From positions 62,001 through 126,000 of the forward strand of contig JAFQMF010000017.1 in the NCBI GenBank assembly GCA_017396395.1: 64,000 bases of DNA. The letters are read 5' to 3'. Positions 1 through 8,802 of the stretch are shown in pieces. The notes under the pieces were generated by a model. The model had not been told where the DNA came from. It did not search any database and saw only the letters and a program-made list of their open reading frames with translations. A program made the translations under genes and the position numbers. The DNA is from Clostridia bacterium. Lineage in GTDB: Bacteria; Bacillota; Clostridia; RUG12999. How positions within the stretch are numbered: the first letter of the stretch is position 1; the number at the start of each line of letters is the position of its first letter.

Positions 1-291
1 TCAACAGTTATAATTATTACCATCAGCCTTATTTCAAATGGCGTATGGGGAACTGTTCCAGTTGCGATTTTTATTGTTGTTTTGTATGTAGTTGACTCAT
101 ATTTGATACAACCTAAAATTGTAGCAAACTCTATCGGAATACGTCCTCTTCTTGTTATGGTTGCCGTTATAGTTTTTGGAGATATTTTCGGATTTGTGGG
201 AATGATTATCGGTGTTCCTCTTATTGCTACTCTTAAAATGATTATGGACGACTATCTGGAAGATGGTAAAATTGACGGAGCAAATCTGTAA
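1..291 (+). CDS. AI-2E family transporter, C-terminal part (5' end outside window)
   Basis: The reading frame is open from base 1 and stops at 291, giving 96 residues of a protein that starts outside the window. It is almost wholly hydrophobic, with a polar DSYLIQPKIV stretch near residue 35, a second hydrophobic block containing GDIFGFVGMIIGVP, and a short charged tail. This order is typical of the C-terminus of AI-2E/UPF0118 (YtvI/PerM-like) multi-pass permeases, in which the 'QP' motif and the 'G-GM-IGVP' helix are conserved. The exported substrate is not known for most members. A strong terminator follows at 305-340. Confidence 0.75.
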   Translation, partial: STVIIITISLISNGVWGTVPVAIFIVVLYVVDSYLIQPKIVANSIGIRPLLVMVAVIVFGDIFGFVGMIIGVPLIATLKMIMDDYLEDGKIDGANL

Positions 292-304
292 AAAGCATAA
301 AACT

Positions 305-340
305 CACCCGATAAGTTTTTTCATACTTATCGGGTGTTTT
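305..340 (+). terminator. Rho-independent terminator after the AI-2E gene
   Basis: An 11-bp perfect stem (cacccgataag at 305-315 with cttatcgggtg at 326-336) is followed by a short T run. It separates the permease from the HAD phosphatase, whose start lies 14 bases further on. Confidence 0.85.
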
Positions 341-353
341 AAAAGGATTTATT

Positions 354-1127
354 ATGAAAGATAAAAGATACGACGGGGTATTGCTGTGTACGGATGTTGA
401 CGGAACACTGGCAGATGACAGCGGAAAAGCTAATATACCTCAGGAAAATATAGATGCAATAAATTACTTTATGTCAAAGGGCGGTCTTTTTACTCTTGCA
501 ACCGGACGCCAAAAAAAGTTTCTAACCCAGTTTGACGGACTTTTTAAGGTAAATGCCCCTATTGTTGCTATAAATGGCACAGTAGTGATAGAGAATAATA
601 AAATTCTTTATTCTCATCCCCTTCCTGAAAATGCAATAAAAGATATTGAAGATATAATAAAAAAATATCCTCTTTTCTACGAAAGTAATCTTCGCACATT
701 TGATGACCATAGGATATATACAAGGGAAAATGGCAAAATTGTTATGACAAAAGATGCTGTTGGCACATACTATAAATGTATATTTCTTTTTGATACAGAA
801 AAAGAATGTGTTTCTTTTAAAGAAATAATGGAAAAAGAGTATGGAAATAAATACCAGTTTGACAGAAGCTGGCCATTTGAACTTGAGCTTCACGATAAAA
901 ACAGTGGAAAAGGCGATGCAATTCGATTTTTACGTAAATATTATGGAGAAAAAATTAAAAAAATAGTGTGCGTGGGAGATTATGAGAATGATATTTCTAT
1001 GATGTCCGAAGCTGACCTTTCCATAGCTGTTGCAAACGGAGTAGATACACTTAAAAAAGTTTGTGATATACAAACTGTATCTTGTTACGATAACGCAATT
1101 GCTAAAATAATATATGATATTTTGTAA
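354..1127 (+). CDS. Cof-type HAD-IIB family hydrolase (sugar-phosphate/nucleotide phosphatase-like)
   Basis: This 257-residue protein is a haloacid dehalogenase-superfamily phosphatase of the Cof/YidA type. Motif I is DVDGT at residues 14-18, with Asp14 as likely nucleophile and Asp16 as acid/base. The ATGRQ segment near residue 50 is motif II. The Mg-binding motif IV is GDYEND at about 208-213, followed by the usual AVANG. Length and the inserted alpha/beta cap between motifs II and III fit HAD-IIB enzymes of about 260-290 residues, which dephosphorylate small metabolites; the substrate cannot be predicted. An aaagga ribosome binding site precedes the ATG. The gene sits alone between terminators. 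Confidence 0.88.
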   Translation: MKDKRYDGVLLCTDVDGTLADDSGKANIPQENIDAINYFMSKGGLFTLATGRQKKFLTQFDGLFKVNAPIVAINGTVVIENNKILYSHPLPENAIKDIEDIIKKYPLFYESNLRTFDDHRIYTRENGKIVMTKDAVGTYYKCIFLFDTEKECVSFKEIMEKEYGNKYQFDRSWPFELELHDKNSGKGDAIRFLRKYYGEKIKKIVCVGDYENDISMMSEADLSIAVANGVDTLKKVCDIQTVSCYDNAIAKIIYDIL

Positions 1128-1149
1128 GGAAATCTTGTGATGGGATACG

Positions 1150-1335
1150 ACATGATACTTTATCTATGAAGTTTGCTTATGAAAAACCGAAAGCTTTCCT
1201 TTATTTGATATTACCTATATGACGGAAGTTAAAGCTATTGACTTTATTGTAGAAGGCTTTGACAGAGTAAAAGGTGTCACCATTATAAAAAAGCCTGAAG
1301 TAATTTGCGATATTTATGCTGCAAACAGGCCATAA
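1150..1335 (+). pseudogene. Possible frameshifted gene remnant
   Basis: Two short open stretches follow each other in different frames. Around 1165-1195 one reads an MKFAYEKPKAF-like peptide. From about 1183 the other frame continues as PLFDITYMTEVKAIDF and runs to a stop at 1333. No ribosome binding site or full ORF is present. Codon use looks protein-like, so this may be the C-terminal end of a decayed gene. I do not recognise the family. Confidence 0.3.
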
Positions 1336-1358
1336 TTTCTAATTTAGTCAATTTTTAC

Positions 1359-1387
1359 TTGACTTTTTATTGTACTTATGGTATAAT
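1359..1387 (+). promoter_or_regulatory. Sigma-A promoter for tRNA-Ser
   Basis: TTGACT at 1359-1364 and TATAAT at 1382-1387 are separated by 17 bp and lie about 20 bp upstream of the tRNA. Confidence 0.8.
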
Positions 1388-1407
1388 AACTACCGTTGAA
1401 CAAATCT

Positions 1408-1499
1408 GGAGAGATGGCTGAGTTGGTTTAAGGCGCACGATTGGAAATCGTGTGATGGTTAATAGCTATCCGAGAGTTCGAATCTCTCTCTCTCCGCCA
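1408..1499 (+). tRNA. tRNA-Ser (anticodon GGA)
   Basis: The acceptor stem GGAGAGA pairs with TCTCTCC before the discriminator G and an encoded CCA. The anticodon stem cacgatt/aatcgtg encloses GGA. The long variable arm between the anticodon and T arms makes this a class II tRNA, as expected for serine. A terminator hairpin follows directly. Confidence 0.96.
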
Positions 1500-1502
1500 A
1501 AA

Positions 1503-1540
1503 AAAGACAAACTTCATTTTTGAAGTTTGTCTTTTTTATT
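1503..1540 (+). terminator. Terminator after tRNA-Ser, also placed at the end of the GH39 gene
   Basis: A 13-bp stem (aaagacaaacttc with gaagtttgtcttt) ends in a T run on the plus strand and is preceded by an A run, so it could work for both the tRNA and the convergent minus-strand glycosidase. Confidence 0.8.
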
Positions 1541-1557
1541 AGTTATTCACTCTTACT

Positions 1558-2904
1558 TTAAAAAGTTATTCTTAACATCATAACCTGATGTTGGTCAAGG
1601 ATAATCTTAAATTCTTCCCCATTATTTACTGTCTTTTCAAAAGCAGGTAAAAATCCCTGTTTGTCCTTTAACAGCTCTGAAGTTATCTTTGAGCCGTCTT
1701 TAATTCCTGAAATCTTAAGAGTAATTTCGCTATCCTCGCTTTTATAATTAGAAAGAATAATTGCACCCTTTTCGTCATTTTTAGCAGCAATACCATAAAG
1801 GCGTTTTCCGTTATTTTCTAATTTTACATTATCACCTAAATCGTAAAGCTCTCCAAATCCCACAAAGGTGTACCAAGGAGCATCTATGCTGCTGTCATTC
1901 TGGTCTAAAAACCCATTATATCCGCCTTTTGCAGAGAAACAGTAATACATAGCTTTATCAAGATAATTACAGTTTTGGAAAAGTGACATTACCGCAATAT
2001 TAAATGAACCACCCTCCATTGTATGCTTACGTAAAAATCCATGACCTTCATCACCAATATTCCATTCGTTTAAGTGGGACTCAGTATTTGTAAACCCGTA
2101 ACTGTCAAGCGTTTCACGAACATATTTAGCATGAGCATATACTTCATTTTCATCACAGGTATAAATATGCCAAGAGAAAAAGTCAACAGGACAATCTTCT
2201 TTTTTTGCCATTTCCAGAAAATCTGTAAAGAAGGTTAAGAAGCTATGGAAGCTTTTAGGTACATTATCTCTTGTAATGGGATAAAAACCGCAGCTGCCAT
2301 AACCGCCAACTAAAATTTCGGGAAATTTACTTTTAAGATATTTAGAAGCTACCTTATAAAGGTCGTAAAACTCTTCCTTTGTTCCTGCCCACTGGCTGGG
2401 TCCATTGACATTCCCCGGATTTTCTGGCTCGTTCCAAATTTCCCAGTATTTTAAATTATAATGGAAACCATCTGCCCAACCCTGATTATAATGCATAATA
2501 ATATGCTCACAAATTCTTGCCCATTTATCAAAATCTGCAGGCACCACGCTTGTGTACTTTTTACTTCCCCATTCAATCGTTACGCCAAGTCTGTAGTAAG
2601 TCTCACAGCCTGTGTCCTGAATAGCCTTGATATATTCATCTGTATAATGAAAATCATAACTTGCGGGGTCATTTTCATCAGCAGAAAAATCCCTGAAAAT
2701 ATTTGGAACATCTACAAAATATGCACCACCATATGTACCGCAGCAGTCATGAAGTCTGCAATAGGGTATATGTGCCTGTTTAAAGTATTTATCAATATTG
2801 TATTGATTCGGTCCATAGCTTATAGTATAAGGAGCACAACAAACTCCGTGAAGAGGTTTTATTTTACCAAGAATGTTACTGAAATCTACTGAAATGTTGT
2901 TCAT
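1558..2904 (-). CDS. GH39-like glycoside hydrolase (beta-xylosidase type)
   Basis: This 448-residue protein lacks a signal peptide, so it is probably cytoplasmic. It resembles clan GH-A (beta/alpha)8 enzymes of family 39. The WNEP motif at residues 157-160 supplies the likely acid/base Glu159. The HLNEW segment near residue 276 supplies the likely nucleophile Glu280. RLHD near residue 50 and the SWHIY motif near 244 are typical of GH39. A C-terminal beta domain follows. GH39 enzymes release xylose or iduronic acid, but substrate specificity cannot be read here. A GGGGGG-type ribosome binding site precedes the ATG. The gene stands alone, with no transporter or regulator beside it. Confidence 0.82.
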   Translation of the reverse strand: MNNISVDFSNILGKIKPLHGVCCAPYTISYGPNQYNIDKYFKQAHIPYCRLHDCCGTYGGAYFVDVPNIFRDFSADENDPASYDFHYTDEYIKAIQDTGCETYYRLGVTIEWGSKKYTSVVPADFDKWARICEHIIMHYNQGWADGFHYNLKYWEIWNEPENPGNVNGPSQWAGTKEEFYDLYKVASKYLKSKFPEILVGGYGSCGFYPITRDNVPKSFHSFLTFFTDFLEMAKKEDCPVDFFSWHIYTCDENEVYAHAKYVRETLDSYGFTNTESHLNEWNIGDEGHGFLRKHTMEGGSFNIAVMSLFQNCNYLDKAMYYCFSAKGGYNGFLDQNDSSIDAPWYTFVGFGELYDLGDNVKLENNGKRLYGIAAKNDEKGAIILSNYKSEDSEITLKISGIKDGSKITSELLKDKQGFLPAFEKTVNNGEEFKIILDQHQVMMLRITF

Positions 2905-3004
2905 AGGATAATCCCCCCAGATTTATTTTTATACAACTATTATTATATAAAATCACACCATATTTGTCAAGGTTTATTGACCGGAAATTTACCATAGAAT
3001 CAAT

Positions 3005-3032
3005 AAAATCCCGAAATAATTTTCGGGATTTT
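3005..3032 (-). terminator. Terminator of the arg operon
   Basis: A perfect 12-bp stem (aaaatcccgaaa with tttcgggatttt, 4-base loop) lies directly after the argD stop codon on the minus strand. Confidence 0.85.
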
Positions 3033-3036
3033 ATTT

Positions 3037-4200
3037 TTATTCTGATATAGCCTTTTTCAGCACTTCTATTCCCTCTTTCAAGTCCTCCATAGAAATATTA
3101 AGAGGAGGGAGAAGACGAATTTTATCCTTAGCCTTTAGCACCAGCACTCCATTTTCCATACACTCTGTAAGCACTCTGCTTGCATCCTTAAGGGTTTTGA
3201 TACCCAGCATAAGTCCCATACCTGTAATGCTTTCCACACCCTCAATATCGGAAAGAGTCTTTAAAATATACTCATTTTTCTTTTTAACATCCTGCAAAAG
3301 AGTATCGTCAATTCTCTCTAAAATGCTGATTGCACCTGCACAGCATATAGGATTTCCCCCAAAGGTAGAGCCGTGAGAACCTGGTGTAAGTACATTTTCT
3401 GCCTTTTCTCCGATTATACAAGCACCAAGAGGAAGTCCCCCTGCAAGACCTTTTGCGGTGGTAAATACGTCAGGAGTGACCCCATAACTCATATATGCAT
3501 AAAGGCTACCTGTTCTGCCGTTACCTGTCTGCACCTCGTCGCAAATCATAAGTATATCCTGCTCTTTGCAAAGCTTATCAATCTCCTGAACAAACTTTTT
3601 ATCAAGAGGATTAACTCCCCCTTCACCTTGCACACATTCAAACATAATGCCTGCACACTTGTAATTTTTAACAAGGTCCTGAAGCATTTCTATATCGTTT
3701 GCCTTGCAGTATAAAAATCCTTCGGTAAGAGGAAGAAAATCATTATGAAAAACATCTTGTCCTGTTGCTGCCAAGGTGGTAATTGTTCTGCCATGAAAGC
3801 TGTTTACAAGAGTTATTATATTATAATAGTCCTTACCCTTTTTTTCAGCAGCATATTTTCTTGCAACCTTAATTGCACACTCATTTGCCTCTGCACCTGA
3901 ATTGCCGAAAAATACCTTTTTCATTCCTGTTTTTTCGCAAAGTATCTGGGCTAGCTTAGCACAGGGGTCAGAAAAATAAAGATTGGAGCAGTGAGAAAGA
4001 GTATCCATTTGATCTTTTACTGCATTTTCCCACATCTCGTCGCAATACCCAAAGGTGTTTACTGCAATACCGCTTCCAAGGTCAATATATTTTTTCCCTG
4101 TTTCATCATATGCATAGCATCCTTTACCCTTTACTATATTAAGAGGAAAACGTGCATATGTATTTGCAATATATTTACTATCAATATTTTTAGTATCCAT
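3037..4200 (-). CDS. argD: Acetylornithine aminotransferase
   Basis: Class III PLP-dependent aminotransferase, 387 residues from the chosen ATG. It converts N-acetylglutamate semialdehyde to N-acetylornithine. Visible features are GNSGAEANE near residue 99 (phosphate binding), the FHGRT motif, the DEVQTGNGRTG segment with the cofactor aspartate near 221, and the Schiff-base lysine in TTAKGLAGG near 250. The open frame begins with a GTG at 4212, but a GAGG ribosome binding site lies 6 bases before the ATG at 4200, so the ATG is preferred. It is the last gene of argCJBD, 8 bases after argB. Confidence 0.93.
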   Translation of the reverse strand: MDTKNIDSKYIANTYARFPLNIVKGKGCYAYDETGKKYIDLGSGIAVNTFGYCDEMWENAVKDQMDTLSHCSNLYFSDPCAKLAQILCEKTGMKKVFFGNSGAEANECAIKVARKYAAEKKGKDYYNIITLVNSFHGRTITTLAATGQDVFHNDFLPLTEGFLYCKANDIEMLQDLVKNYKCAGIMFECVQGEGGVNPLDKKFVQEIDKLCKEQDILMICDEVQTGNGRTGSLYAYMSYGVTPDVFTTAKGLAGGLPLGACIIGEKAENVLTPGSHGSTFGGNPICCAGAISILERIDDTLLQDVKKKNEYILKTLSDIEGVESITGMGLMLGIKTLKDASRVLTECMENGVLVLKAKDKIRLLPPLNISMEDLKEGIEVLKKAISE

Positions 4201-4208
4201 ACTCTGCC

Positions 4209-5063
4209 TCACTTCACAAACATCGTACCAATACCTTCGTCGGTAAGTGTTTCAATAAGTACCGCATGAGGAATTGTACCGTCTATAATAAACACCTTTT
4301 TAACTCCACAGTTTATTGCATCAATACAGCAATTAACCTTAGGAATCATTCCTCCGTCAATAATTTTTTCTGCCATTATTTCGTAAGCTTCTTTGGTAGT
4401 AATCTTAGAAATAAGAGTAGAAGGGTCATTTTTATCGCGAAGTATTCCGCTTATATCTGTCATAGAAATAAGACTTTCTGCATCAAGAGCACCTGCAAGT
4501 TTTGCTGCCGCAGTATCAGCATTAATATTGTATGTATTTCCGTTTTTATCACAGCCCAAAGTGGAAATAATGGGAATATACCCTTTTTCCAGCACATCCA
4601 TTACAAGCTGTGCATTAACATTTGTAATATTTCCAACATATCCAAGACGTTCATCCTTTACCTCCGCCTCAAAAATTCTGCCGTCAATACCGCAAAGTCC
4701 TATAGCTGTTCCACCCTTTTTGTTAATTAAATTTACCAAATTTTTATTAATCTTTCCAGCCAGTACCATCTGGGCAATCTGAGCAGTTTCTGCATCAGTT
4801 ACTCTAAGACCGTCAACAAACTTGGTTTCCTTGCCCATAATATTTATCATCTCTGTAATCTCAGGACCACCCCCATGAACAAGAACAACCTTGGCACCAA
4901 CAAGGGAAAGAAGAACAATATCCCCCATAACAGAGTCCTTAAGTTCATCGCTGAGCATAGCATTGCCGCCATATTTAATTACAACAACCTTGCCGTTATA
5001 TCTTTCTATATAAGGCAGTGCGTGAACAAGCACTTCTGCTCTTTGTGCATTTGTAATTTCCAT
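4209..5063 (-). CDS. argB: Acetylglutamate kinase
   Basis: This 284-residue protein belongs to the amino acid kinase fold family. It phosphorylates N-acetylglutamate in the second step of arginine synthesis. The KYGGNAM segment near residue 30, the VLVHGGGPEI motif near 62 (substrate and phosphate binding), and the NINADTAAAKLAGAL ATP/substrate motif near 180 are all present. The protein often is feedback-inhibited by arginine when an N-terminal helix is present, and a short helix-like extension (TNAQRAEVLVHALPYI) is visible here. A GGAGGAAATG-type ribosome binding site supports the start. It is cotranscribed with argJ and argD. Confidence 0.95.
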   Translation of the reverse strand: MEITNAQRAEVLVHALPYIERYNGKVVVIKYGGNAMLSDELKDSVMGDIVLLSLVGAKVVLVHGGGPEITEMINIMGKETKFVDGLRVTDAETAQIAQMVLAGKINKNLVNLINKKGGTAIGLCGIDGRIFEAEVKDERLGYVGNITNVNAQLVMDVLEKGYIPIISTLGCDKNGNTYNINADTAAAKLAGALDAESLISMTDISGILRDKNDPSTLISKITTKEAYEIMAEKIIDGGMIPKVNCCIDAINCGVKKVFIIDGTIPHAVLIETLTDEGIGTMFVK

Positions 5064-5079
5064 TTACATTTCCTCCTTA

Positions 5080-6291
5080 TCAGGTTCTGTAATCCCCGTT
5101 GATTTTAACATAATCATAGGTAAGGTCGCATCCCCAGGCAGTAGCACCAAACTTTCCATCTCCCAAAGATACCAGTATATCAATTTCATTTTCCAGTAAA
5201 ATTTCCTTCGCCTTTTCTTCTGAAAAGTCTACGCCCGCTCCGTTTTCACATACTAAAATTTCGCCTTTTGGTGATTTGAATTTAACTGCCACCTTTGTTA
5301 CATCCACATCTGCACCGCTGTAACCTATAGCACAAAGAACTCTTCCCCAGTTAGCATCTGCACCAAACATTGCAGCCTTTAAAAGTGAGGAACAAACAAC
5401 AGATTTTGCAACCTTCTTAGCAGCCTCTAAAGTATCTGCACCTTCTGTAATACATTCTAAGGTTTTAGTAGCACCTTCCCCGTCACCTGCAATTTTCTTA
5501 CAAAGCCATATGTTCAAACTGTTAAGTGCCTTTGCAAAAATCGCAAAATTCTCATCCTCTTTATCAATTACAGGGTTTTCTGCCATACCATTTGCAAGAA
5601 CAGTTACCATATCGTTTGTAGAAGTATCCCCATCAATACTAAGCATATTAAAGGTGGATGCAATATCAGTTTTAAGAGCTTTTGAAAGCATCTGTGAAGT
5701 AATAGCAACGTCTGTTGTAATAAATACCAGCATAGTTGCCATATTTGGATGAATCATACCGCTTCCCTTTGCAATACCGCCAATTTTACAGGTTTTTCCG
5801 CCAATTTCAAAAGAAAAAGCAATTTCTTTTTCTGCAAGGTCGGTGGTCATAATAGCTTCAGAGGCAAATTTACTGTTGTCTCCAAGACCATCTGCCAGCT
5901 CCTTCATACCATTTTTAATAGGTTCTAAGCTTAAAGGCTGGCCAATAACTCCGGTAGATGCTACAATTACATCATTTTCCTTAACTCCCGTATATTCCTC
6001 CACCAGCTTTGCCATATCTGAGGCAATTTCCAGTCCGTTTGCATTACAGGTATTTGCATTTCCGCTGTTACAAATAACCGCTTGTGCCTTTCCGTCCTTT
6101 AAATGCTCCATATCAAGAAGAAGAGGAGCACCTTTTACAAGATTTGTAGTATATACTGCTGCAGAGGTACATATTTTTTCACTTACGATAAGTGCTAAAT
6201 CTCTTTTTGTTTTATTTTTTCTTATTCCACAATGAATTCCATTTGCTTTAAAGCCTTTAGGTGCACAAACACCGCCACTGATAATATCCAT
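5080..6291 (-). CDS. argJ: Bifunctional ornithine acetyltransferase / N-acetylglutamate synthase
   Basis: ArgJ recycles the acetyl group from acetylornithine to glutamate. The 403-residue precursor self-cleaves within the motif HPNMATML: the predicted cut is before Thr186, which becomes the nucleophile of the beta chain. SGNANTCN near residue 76 and the ASTGVIGQPL oxyanion region near 111 are also typical. An upstream in-frame start at 6330 exists, but AGGAGG 8 bases before the ATG at 6291 fixes the start there. Having ArgJ rather than ArgA/ArgE implies the cyclic, acetyl-recycling pathway. The gene follows argC by 13 bases. Confidence 0.94.
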   Translation of the reverse strand: MDIISGGVCAPKGFKANGIHCGIRKNKTKRDLALIVSEKICTSAAVYTTNLVKGAPLLLDMEHLKDGKAQAVICNSGNANTCNANGLEIASDMAKLVEEYTGVKENDVIVASTGVIGQPLSLEPIKNGMKELADGLGDNSKFASEAIMTTDLAEKEIAFSFEIGGKTCKIGGIAKGSGMIHPNMATMLVFITTDVAITSQMLSKALKTDIASTFNMLSIDGDTSTNDMVTVLANGMAENPVIDKEDENFAIFAKALNSLNIWLCKKIAGDGEGATKTLECITEGADTLEAAKKVAKSVVCSSLLKAAMFGADANWGRVLCAIGYSGADVDVTKVAVKFKSPKGEILVCENGAGVDFSEEKAKEILLENEIDILVSLGDGKFGATAWGCDLTYDYVKINGDYRT

Positions 6292-6304
6292 ATTACTTTT
6301 CCTC

Positions 6305-7228
6305 CTAAATGCTAAGACCTGTTTTTTCATCTGTCTGCATTACTATATTCATACATTGAATTGCTGCACCTGATGCACCCTTGCCAAGATTATCATATCT
6401 TGCAACAAGAAGTATTCTTTCCTCATTTCCAAAAACAGAAATTTCCATTTTGTCAAGTCCTGACAATCCTGCTCCTGAAATAAAACCTTCCTCATCAGAA
6501 TTTTCAACATATTTTACAATTTCACCATTATACAAGCCTGTATATTCTCTTTTTATATCCTCTGCATTTTTGCCCTTTTCAAGATTTTGTACAAATATAG
6601 GTACAGTCATTACCATACCGCTGTAAAAATCAGAAACTATAGGTGAAAATACAGGCGGATTGTTAAGTCCTGCTATACCCTTCATTTCTTTTAAATGTTT
6701 ATGATTTTGAGTAAGCCCATATTGTCTTGGAGCACCAAGAAGTGCACTCTTTTCCTGCTCATACTGTGCAATCATTTTTTTACCGCCGCCGCTGTAGCCT
6801 GTAATTGAGTGACAGGTAAGAAGTGCATCCGGAGATAAAATCCCTTTCTTTACAAGGGGATAAATAAGAGCCACGAATCCCCCTGCGTGACATCCCGGAA
6901 CAGCAATTCTTTTAGAATTTGCTACCTTGTCTTTACCTACAATTTCAGGAAAGCCGTATGTCCAATCACTATTTGTTCTGTGAGCTGTAGAGGTATCAAT
7001 TATTACTGTATTCTGATTTTCCACCATACTTACAGACTCTATTGATGCTTCATCTGGCAAACACAAAAAAGAAATATCACTTTCATTTATCATTTGTCTT
7101 CGTTTTTCTTTATCTTTTCTATCCTCTTCTGAAAGAGTAAGAAGAACAATATCATCTCTGTTTTCAAGTCTTTCATAAATTCTCAGTCCAGTTGTGCCTG
7201 CTTTTCCATCTATAAAAACTTTTTTCAT
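6305..7228 (-). CDS. argC: N-acetyl-gamma-glutamyl-phosphate reductase, type 2
   Basis: This NADPH-dependent reductase makes N-acetylglutamate semialdehyde. From the ATG at 7228 it has 307 residues. The N-terminus KVFIDGKAGTTGLRI is the signature of the short type 2 ArgC, rather than the roughly 345-residue type 1 with GASGYTG. The catalytic cysteine is in AVPGCHAGG near residue 110. A GTG two codons upstream (7234) is better spaced from an AAAGGA site and may be the true start. The longer frame to 7309 runs through the promoter and is rejected. First gene of argCJBD. Confidence 0.92.
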   Translation of the reverse strand: MKKVFIDGKAGTTGLRIYERLENRDDIVLLTLSEEDRKDKEKRRQMINESDISFLCLPDEASIESVSMVENQNTVIIDTSTAHRTNSDWTYGFPEIVGKDKVANSKRIAVPGCHAGGFVALIYPLVKKGILSPDALLTCHSITGYSGGGKKMIAQYEQEKSALLGAPRQYGLTQNHKHLKEMKGIAGLNNPPVFSPIVSDFYSGMVMTVPIFVQNLEKGKNAEDIKREYTGLYNGEIVKYVENSDEEGFISGAGLSGLDKMEISVFGNEERILLVARYDNLGKGASGAAIQCMNIVMQTDEKTGLSI

Positions 7229-7250
7229 ATTCACCAAAGCGTCCTTTCTT

Positions 7251-7326
7251 GGAATATTTATGCATAAAGAGTACTGTCTATTTGAATATATGGTATAATT
7301 ATACAACAAATTTCATAAAAAGTAAA
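7251..7326 (-). promoter_or_regulatory. Putative argC promoter and ArgR box
   Basis: On the minus strand a TATAAT lies at 7303-7298 with a weak TTTACT -35 at 7326-7321 (17-bp spacer). Downstream, ATGCATAAATATTCC (minus strand, within 7266-7251) matches the ARG-box pattern ATGAATAAATATTCA at all but two bases. A partial second copy (ATATTCAAA) lies just before it. ArgR/AhrC control is inferred. Confidence 0.4.
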
Positions 7327-7496
7327 GCAAAAACTTAATTTTTTTATTTTTTCAGCTATACTAACAATAAACAGGTATCTGGCTATAAAAATTTGTGCAT
7401 TTCACCACATATACAGGAAATTTCAGTCATATTAAATGCAAATAAGGAAAAGTAATTCTTAAAGTCAGAAAAAGCTTTTCCTTTTTTATTGCATAT

Positions 7497-8666
7497 TTAT
7501 TCATTCAAAAATTCAGCAGGTATTATCTGCTCTGTAAGTTTTTGTGCATATTCTGCTGTTACTCCCAACTTATGAGTGCCATCCTTGCCATTTGTTTTGT
7601 AGTCAGCAAGCGTCATTACCTGCAAGTCACGAAAACGGGAGGAATAGTAATTTATTAAAGGAGTAAATTTAACATTTTCAATTTTTTTAGTATCCCCCTT
7701 TTGTACCATATCAAAGGAAATCATACCCTCTACCATATTCGCCTTATCAAGCTGAGCAGAAATAAAGTTCCCCAGAGAATATACCACAAGAGTATCTCCC
7801 ATATATTCAACTGGCTGAATAACGTGTGGATGTGTGCCGATTATTGCATCCGCACCGCCATCTACAAAAAGCTCTGCCAGTTCCTTTTGACGGGGAGATA
7901 TATCAAAATGATTTTCGTTACCCCAATGAATTAAAACAAGAAGAAAATCACAATTTTCCCTTGCATATTTCATATCTGCAACAATTCTGTCCTCATCTGT
8001 TGAAAGAGGAACATCATACTTAGATGATGCAGGAAGAGAAAAACCGTTTGTAAGGTCAGTAAAATTCACAAAACCGATTTTTATACCATTTTTAGTTACA
8101 CTGCGAAAATTCTGCTCTCCCATTTTATAAATACCCACAGCAGTAACTTCATCCTTCATAGTCTGATATAAATTATAAGCGTTTTCAATACCCTTAACTG
8201 TTTTATCAAAGGTGTGATTAGTAGCCTGTGAAAACACATCAAAACCAATGTCCCGCATATCATAAATAAGCTGCGATGGAGAATTAAAAAGAGGATATGA
8301 TGAAATTCCCAGTTCTTCTCCCGCAGGCATAGTTTCCTGATTTATATAGGCAATATCCGCTTTTTTTATAATATCCTCAACGCCCTTATACATAGGCTTG
8401 AAATCAAATTTTTCAAGAGTAACTCCGTCTTCTCCCGCATATCTGTTTGCCTGAATGTAAACTGCATCGTGTATAAGATTATCTCCTACTCCCACAAAGG
8501 AAACTCTATTTTCAGGTTCCTCTATTACAGGCAGATTCTCCCCTCCTGTGGGTTTTGCCTTACAGCTTTTTACAGTTACCCCAATAAGTACAATAATAAG
8601 TGCAAAAAGTATCACATAAAGCACAGCAAGCAAAAGATTTTTCTTATTTTTAAAATTAATCTTCAT
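7497..8666 (-). CDS. CapA family protein (poly-gamma-glutamate capsule synthesis/metallophosphatase-like), membrane anchored
   Basis: This 389-residue protein has one N-terminal membrane helix at about residues 10-30, then a short Pro/Glu-rich linker and an extracellular catalytic domain. The domain resembles the CapA/PGA_cap calcineurin-like fold: GVGDNLIHD (near 58), INQETMPAG, ATNHTFDKT (near 150), LIHWGNE (near 245) and IGTHPHVIQ (near 278), which are the metal-ligand motifs. CapA proteins take part in poly-gamma-glutamate export, but many members stand alone and have no proven role. No capB or capC is nearby, so a capsule function should not be assumed. Confidence 0.85.
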   Translation of the reverse strand: MKINFKNKKNLLLAVLYVILFALIIVLIGVTVKSCKAKPTGGENLPVIEEPENRVSFVGVGDNLIHDAVYIQANRYAGEDGVTLEKFDFKPMYKGVEDIIKKADIAYINQETMPAGEELGISSYPLFNSPSQLIYDMRDIGFDVFSQATNHTFDKTVKGIENAYNLYQTMKDEVTAVGIYKMGEQNFRSVTKNGIKIGFVNFTDLTNGFSLPASSKYDVPLSTDEDRIVADMKYARENCDFLLVLIHWGNENHFDISPRQKELAELFVDGGADAIIGTHPHVIQPVEYMGDTLVVYSLGNFISAQLDKANMVEGMISFDMVQKGDTKKIENVKFTPLINYYSSRFRDLQVMTLADYKTNGKDGTHKLGVTAEYAQKLTEQIIPAEFLNE

Positions 8667-8707
8667 ATCCGTTTCCTCTTGTGTAAAATACTTTCATTAT
8701 TAAGGAT

Positions 8708-8737
8708 ATAATATCACAAAAAGGCAGGATTTGTCAA
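8708..8737 (-). promoter_or_regulatory. Promoter of the CapA-like gene
   Basis: On the minus strand TTGACA (8737-8732) and TATTAT (8713-8708) are separated by 18 bp, about 40 bp upstream of the start codon. Confidence 0.65.
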
Positions 8738-8765
8738 GTTGTGGAGGGATTAAACAAATAAAAAC

Positions 8766-8794
8766 TTGACAAATAAATAAATTTATGCTAAAAT
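8766..8794 (+). promoter_or_regulatory. Promoter of the T-box/trpB2 unit
   Basis: Consensus TTGACA at 8766-8771, 17-bp spacer, TAAAAT at 8789-8794 with an extended -10 TG at 8786-8787. Transcription should begin near 8801, just before the T-box leader. Confidence 0.85.
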
Positions 8795-8802
8795 AACTTT
8801 AA

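Noticed and set aside
7229-7309. Longer ArgC start at 7309
   Set aside because: The extra residues cover the putative promoter and ARG box, and the family N-terminus begins at the KVFIDGKAGTTG segment.
7444-7484. Hairpin between argC and the CapA-like gene (ggaaaag...cttttcc)
   Set aside because: The T run is on the plus strand, where no gene precedes it. The stem is short with a large loop.
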